A stretch of 64,000 bases of DNA from Nitrosopumilus adriaticus (GTDB lineage Archaea; Thermoproteota; Nitrososphaeria; Nitrososphaerales; Nitrosopumilaceae), in the NCBI RefSeq assembly GCF_000956175.1, contig NZ_CP011070.1, forward strand, positions 372,001-436,000. Direction: 5' to 3'. Of this stretch, positions 60,132-64,000 are shown piece by piece. Both the position numbers and the translations under genes were made by a program. The first letter of the stretch is position 1; each line of letters starts with the position of its first letter. The notes beneath the pieces are model-generated. The model saw only the letters and a program-made list of their open reading frames with translations. It was not told the origin of the DNA and did not search any database.

Positions 60132-62786
60132 ATGAAGTTTTGTTCTAATTGTGACACTAAACTATTCCAAAATTTTGAAGATGTTGGAGGACCGTGGATT
60201 TGTCCCAAATGTAATCCTGAAAAAGTAGTTCCAAAAAGACCAACTTATGGAGTAAATTATTCTGGAAACACAAAATCTTGCTCCAAAGGATGTGGTGCTC
60301 AAATCTATTGGGATGATGAATTCAAATCAGATAGCGGAAAATTTATTCCAATTGATTCACGAACAGATGAGCCACATAATTGTGATGGTCCCACAGATTC
60401 TGAACCCTACTATCCTGATGAAATAAAAAAATACACAAAACAAAATGAGAAAAAACCTGAACCCAAAATACCCCTTCCTGCAGAAATTTTATTTGATGTT
60501 AGAAAAATTCCAAAATCTCTTGTAGATAATGATGGGATAGTTCGAGAAATAGTTCAAGGTCATAAAGAAGAAACCTTGGGAATTATTCATTATGATAATA
60601 CGGTTGCACCAGATCCAGAAAAGATTTCGATTCATAGTCTAAAAGATATCTTGTCTGAAAATATTCTAAAAGGAATAGAAAAATACGGTTTTTCAGGACT
60701 CCTTCCATTCCAAGAGGAATCAATTCGGTCTATTCTAGAGGGAAAAAACTCTATAATTTCTGCACCAACTGGGTCTGGAAAGACTGAGGCATTCTCTATT
60801 CCTATATTACAGAAGATTTCCCAAGAGGAAGAGCCCGGAGTTTTTGCATTATTTGTATATCCACTTAATGCACTAATTGATGATCAAGTATCTAAGATAT
60901 CAAATCTAATTGATAGATGTGGATTGAACAGTAAAGTTGCAGTATATTCCATTCATGGTGGTCAAAGCTCTGAATACAAAGACATGATCATCTCAGATGC
61001 TAGTAAAAAGTCACTAATCATCGCAACAAACTTTGATTTTATCAATTATCACCTTATCCTACAAGACAAAAAATGGAATGAGTTATTCAAAACTGCAAAA
61101 ATAATTGTTATGGATGAGGCTCACTCTTACACTAGCTTTCATGGATCAAATGTCTACCATGTCTTAAAAAGAATGAAACGGTACATGGAAAAGGTCCAAT
61201 ATGTTGGCTCTTCAGCAACATTGGATAATTCTAAAGAATTTTTTTCAAATATGTTTGATTTACCAGAAAATTCATTTTCTTTCATTAAAAGTAAGATTCG
61301 AAGAAAGCATAACATGCACATGTTTTTCATAATGCCTAGAAAATTTGGGCAGAGAACCACTATGGAGATGTTAGCATCAATTTGCTACAAAAATAAATCT
61401 ACACAACTAATCTTTAGTAATTCACACAATGATTCAGAATTTCTTGCATCAAATGTGGAGGATGCAAATCCTGAGATCCGAATTCAGATTCATAGAGGCG
61501 GCCTTGATCAAAATAACAGAAAATTATACGAATCCCAAATGAAATCTGGAGAACTAGATGCATTGTCTTGTACTCCTACATTAGAACTAGGAATTGACAT
61601 TGGTCATGTGGATGTAGTGATTTCTGCCTTCAAAAACGAGTATGATTCTTTTGTGCAACGAATTGGACGTGCAGGTCGTATGGGACAAAAATCATACGCA
61701 ATTTGCGTCTTTGATCCTGATGATGCTGCTTGTCATTACTTTGCGCGTCATATTGATGATTATCTATCGCAAGACCATGTCATTCCAATTAACAAGAAAA
61801 ATCCGATAATTTCTGATAAACACACTGAATCAATTGAAATTGAGGAGGAGGCAGCCACAGAATCTGATAAATCTCAATTTTTTGATTTTGCCAATAGTGT
61901 CAATCTGCGAGGAACTTCAGGTGAGATTGCAATTTATTACAATTCTAAAAAAATTGGAACGCGTGGTGTTCCTGTTGGCTATTACCAACTTCATCAAAAT
62001 GCGATTTATCACTTTAACAAACAAAACTATGAAGTTACATCTCTGATAAAATCACAAAATGGTGCAAGAGCATATCTGAAAAGATCTTATGAAAAACAAA
62101 AAAGAACAATCCCAATTGTTAGAACATCTATTCTTCAAACCTCTGAGAGAAACGCAATACATAGAGATGTAATTGTAAAATCAAAAAAACTTGCTTTGCG
62201 TTATGGTATAATTGAGCTAAGCAGAACAATTACTGGATATCTAAAAGGAAATTATAACGAGTCATCTGAAAATTTTGAAACTCATAATGGAACAAGCATT
62301 TCATCATGGCGTAATTTTAATTGGAAATCAAAGCATTCTTCCGTTAGTATAATTGTTCCATCAGAGTTTATTTCAAAACCAAACTCTGAATCAAAAAACC
62401 AGATTGCGGCAGACTCTACAATTCATACAATAACGCATGTGTTTATCAATGCTGCAAAAATTGTAACAAAATCTGAATCAAATGATATTGACGCATATTA
62501 TGAAAATGGTGTGATCTACCTTTATGACAATTCATCTGATGGATTCAATGGATGCAGCAAAATAATCTATGATGATTTTGAAAAAATTCTTGATACTTGT
62601 AATTCGCTACTTTGTGATTGTGATTGCCCAGTAGATCCTAAACAGAAAAAATTAGTTGAACAGGGTGAGAATTGGGGTGGGTGCCCAAAGTGCACCTTTA
62701 CGACAAATTATTGCGTAACAAAAAATAAAGAACTGTCAAAATTTAAAGCAAAAGAGTTCTTTGAAGTTTTTTCTAATCCTACTTGA
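60132..62786 (+). CDS. DEAD/DEAH-box helicase with DUF1998-type C-terminus (MrfA-like)
   Basis: 884 residues. Two N-terminal zinc ribbons (CSNC and CPKC, residues 4-27; CSKGC at 50). Helicase: Walker A SAPTGSGKTEA at 210-220, IIVMDEAHSY, SSATLD, TPTLELGIDIGHVD and RIGRAGRMGQ. C-terminal Cys cluster CNSLLCDCDCPV and CPKC, typical of DUF1998/MrfA proteins. MrfA helicases are linked to mitomycin-damage repair and some DUF1998 proteins to phage defence. The N-terminal zinc ribbons are unusual for the bacterial enzymes. ATG start. Stand-alone gene after the CheY-like gene. Confidence 0.85.
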   Translation: MKFCSNCDTKLFQNFEDVGGPWICPKCNPEKVVPKRPTYGVNYSGNTKSCSKGCGAQIYWDDEFKSDSGKFIPIDSRTDEPHNCDGPTDSEPYYPDEIKKYTKQNEKKPEPKIPLPAEILFDVRKIPKSLVDNDGIVREIVQGHKEETLGIIHYDNTVAPDPEKISIHSLKDILSENILKGIEKYGFSGLLPFQEESIRSILEGKNSIISAPTGSGKTEAFSIPILQKISQEEEPGVFALFVYPLNALIDDQVSKISNLIDRCGLNSKVAVYSIHGGQSSEYKDMIISDASKKSLIIATNFDFINYHLILQDKKWNELFKTAKIIVMDEAHSYTSFHGSNVYHVLKRMKRYMEKVQYVGSSATLDNSKEFFSNMFDLPENSFSFIKSKIRRKHNMHMFFIMPRKFGQRTTMEMLASICYKNKSTQLIFSNSHNDSEFLASNVEDANPEIRIQIHRGGLDQNNRKLYESQMKSGELDALSCTPTLELGIDIGHVDVVISAFKNEYDSFVQRIGRAGRMGQKSYAICVFDPDDAACHYFARHIDDYLSQDHVIPINKKNPIISDKHTESIEIEEEAATESDKSQFFDFANSVNLRGTSGEIAIYYNSKKIGTRGVPVGYYQLHQNAIYHFNKQNYEVTSLIKSQNGARAYLKRSYEKQKRTIPIVRTSILQTSERNAIHRDVIVKSKKLALRYGIIELSRTITGYLKGNYNESSENFETHNGTSISSWRNFNWKSKHSSVSIIVPSEFISKPNSESKNQIAADSTIHTITHVFINAAKIVTKSESNDIDAYYENGVIYLYDNSSDGFNGCSKIIYDDFEKILDTCNSLLCDCDCPVDPKQKKLVEQGENWGGCPKCTFTTNYCVTKNKELSKFKAKEFFEVFSNPT

Positions 62787-62805
62787 CCTCGTATTTGATT
62801 AAACA

Positions 62806-62922
62806 TCAATGTTTGTGATTTTTAATGCAACTATCACAAAATTCCGAACCACAATGCTCACAAGAAATCAACTGACCTGGGCGATAACCTGTAAAGCAAT
62901 TATCACAACTAGTCCCATTCAT
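62806..62922 (-). CDS. 38-residue triple-CxxC mini-protein
   Basis: ATG ORF with CDNC at 6-9, CEHC at 21-24 and CDSC at 29-32 (MNGTSCDNCFTGYRPG at the start) and His near the C-terminus. This fits one or two zinc sites. A TATA-like TTTTATTTT is about 24-26 nt before the ATG. The gene lies between the helicase and the FilR1-like regulator. Function unknown. Confidence 0.55.
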   Translation of the reverse strand: MNGTSCDNCFTGYRPGQLISCEHCGSEFCDSCIKNHKH

Positions 62923-62961
62923 AGAGTTTCTTAAAAATTCTAAAATAAAAATATACGCGAA

Positions 62962-63762
62962 TTACTCTTTTAGCTTGCTTTCTTTAAAGATGTCAGAGCC
63001 ATACCAGCAGTACCTGAAATAATCTAGACACCATTCATGAAACATCAAGTCGTCTGAATAAAACATTTCAGTAAGATCTGATTCCCCATCAAGTGTTGGG
63101 AACATAATACATGCCTCTTTCTCATTGAGAATTAAAACAGTTTGAACATTTTTTTCCATCTTTCTTTCGATTAGTCCCTTTTCAACTAATTTGTCAAATC
63201 CAAGTTTTTTGAGTAATGCTTTTCGTCCTTTTGGGACTACAGCTGACTCTGAAAATATGTAGTTGAATTTGACTCCTTTCTTGACTTGCTTTACTAGAGG
63301 TTCTATCAAGTCAAGTGGAACTTCAGACAAAACCTCATAGATGTATTCGTTGGAATTTTTGTAAACATTTTTCCACTGCTCAAGTACTTTTGATATGCCT
63401 TTGATGTATTGACCGTTAGCTAATTGACCGCAACGCATTTGAAATTTGTGTGGAATATTGCCAAAATAATGATCCTCGAAATATTTTCTATTTTGTGAAA
63501 TAAACACAAGTGATGGAACTTGTGTGCACACAATTTTACCAAATGTCGTTAATGTATACTTGCCATCAGTTTTCTTTTCAATCAATCCACTCTGTTCTAG
63601 TCTAGTAAAATTTCGATGGACTTCTTGTTTTGTTGCATCGATTTCTTTTGCCAATGAGGTGGGGGTAGAATTTTTTTCTAATAACTTGAATAAAATTTGC
63701 ATTCTCTGTGGGCTTGCCAAATCCAACACATAGTTTGCAGTTTCATCAAATAGATCACTCAT
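62962..63762 (-). CDS. winged-helix regulator of the FilR1/DUF1724 type
   Basis: 266 residues. An N-terminal winged helix (ASPQRMQILFKLLEKNSTPT, DATKQEVHRNFTRLEQSGLI) is followed by a longer C-terminal domain like archaeal FilR1/DUF1724 regulators (EYIYEVLSEVPLDLIEPLV, VKKGVKFNYIFSES). A ligand-binding role of the latter is likely. It lies downstream of the nitroreductase on the same strand, 42 bases apart, and may regulate it. Confidence 0.85.
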   Translation of the reverse strand: MSDLFDETANYVLDLASPQRMQILFKLLEKNSTPTSLAKEIDATKQEVHRNFTRLEQSGLIEKKTDGKYTLTTFGKIVCTQVPSLVFISQNRKYFEDHYFGNIPHKFQMRCGQLANGQYIKGISKVLEQWKNVYKNSNEYIYEVLSEVPLDLIEPLVKQVKKGVKFNYIFSESAVVPKGRKALLKKLGFDKLVEKGLIERKMEKNVQTVLILNEKEACIMFPTLDGESDLTEMFYSDDLMFHEWCLDYFRYCWYGSDIFKESKLKE

Positions 63763-63804
63763 CGATAATACTACTCAATACTGGATAAAAATCATTACAG
63801 GAAA

Positions 63805-64000
63805 CTATTCTATCACTTTGATAAGATCTTTGAGTTTCCTTCTTGATTTTGGTGGTTTTTTCTTGTCGGGATATCCAATACACAGAATTGATGATGGCCT
63901 CAATTCCGTACCTAGAATTCTCTTGACTTTTTCCTCATCAAACATTCCAATCCATATCGTGCTTAATCCTACCCCTGATGCAGCTAAGAGGGAAAATGCA
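63805..64000 (-). CDS. nitroreductase family protein, 3' part
   Basis: Partial; the 5' part lies beyond the right edge. The visible C-terminal about 64 residues read SLLAASGVGLSTIWIGMF, then LCIGYPDKKKPPKSRRKLKD. This is the nitroreductase C-terminal pattern (GL.T.WIG and the GYP..KP..R end). These FMN enzymes reduce nitro or related groups; exact function unknown. Confidence 0.75.
   Translation of the reverse strand, partial: AFSLLAASGVGLSTIWIGMFDEEKVKRILGTELRPSSILCIGYPDKKKPPKSRRKLKDLIKVIE

Overview
The window is AT-rich archaeal chromosome. Its gene content and style point to an ammonia-oxidising Nitrososphaerota (Thaumarchaeota) of the Nitrosopumilus type; this is inferred from gene content, not from a search. 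Archaeal markers are TFB, a TFE-beta-like factor, aIF2-beta, RpoF, topoisomerase VI A and B, an archaeal histone, RadA, Nop5 and fibrillarin, Trm1, RNase HII, Rio1, and the eukaryote-type ribosomal proteins eS17, eS30 and eL21. Many genes start at TTG, GTG or ATG about 25 nt after a TATA-like box with no Shine-Dalgarno, which indicates widespread leaderless transcription. I used this spacing to choose several starts.

Layout. 1-4.9 kb: 5' part of uS11, then thiL and a phosphohexomutase, tRNA-Thr, small membrane proteins and a winged-helix regulator. 4.9-8.4 kb: an isolated AIPR-type defence gene, a blue copper protein, tRNA-Cys, histone and a TatD hydrolase. 8.4-10.8 kb: a tRNA-modification group (eS17, a MoaD/ThiS-Cgi121 fusion, a Tan1-like THUMP protein, Sua5). 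11-18.6 kb: regulators, membrane proteins, purA, pyrF, Nudix hydrolase and cis-prenyltransferase. 18.9-24.3 kb: an information-processing block (DUF5679, aIF2-beta, DUF424, then rio1-KH-top6B-top6A with overlapping ends). 24.3-31.8 kb: small proteins, mtnP-apt salvage, a large Ig-like surface protein and an OLD-like ATPase. 32.4-38 kb: TFE-beta-like factor, RlmE, Trm1, RNase HII, fibrillarin and Nop5. 38-48.6 kb: pyrD-pyrK, a radical SAM enzyme, eS30, radA, rlmN, the eL21-rpoF-DUF655-rsmA-HemK2 operon, an isocitrate dehydrogenase-family gene, a phosphoesterase and tRNA-Ser. 48.7-64 kb: mini-proteins, transglutaminase-like protein, methyltransferase, PKD/pilin-like protein, prohibitin-like protein, TFB with a leader ORF, 5'-nucleotidase-like protein, CheY-like receiver, an MrfA-like helicase, a FilR1-like regulator and a partial nitroreductase. 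No stretch longer than about 250 bases lacks a plausible gene.

Most striking observations. (1) Four conserved information-processing proteins carry perfect in-frame tandem-repeat tails: eS17 (24 bp x9), TFE-beta-like (27 bp x7), Nop5 (21 bp x20) and RadA (27 bp x5). (2) The Nop5 array encodes an Arg/Gly-rich DRRREGG tail, while its +1 frame stays open as an acidic IEEEKVE array running into fibrillarin. (3) A ubiquitin-like MoaD/ThiS domain ending in Gly-Gly is fused to the KEOPS subunit Cgi121. (4) A leaderless 13-codon ORF overlaps the TTG start of TFB. (5) A palindrome lies exactly at the predicted radA transcription start. (6) Several very small proteins are present, including three of exactly 25 residues that are strongly acidic or basic.
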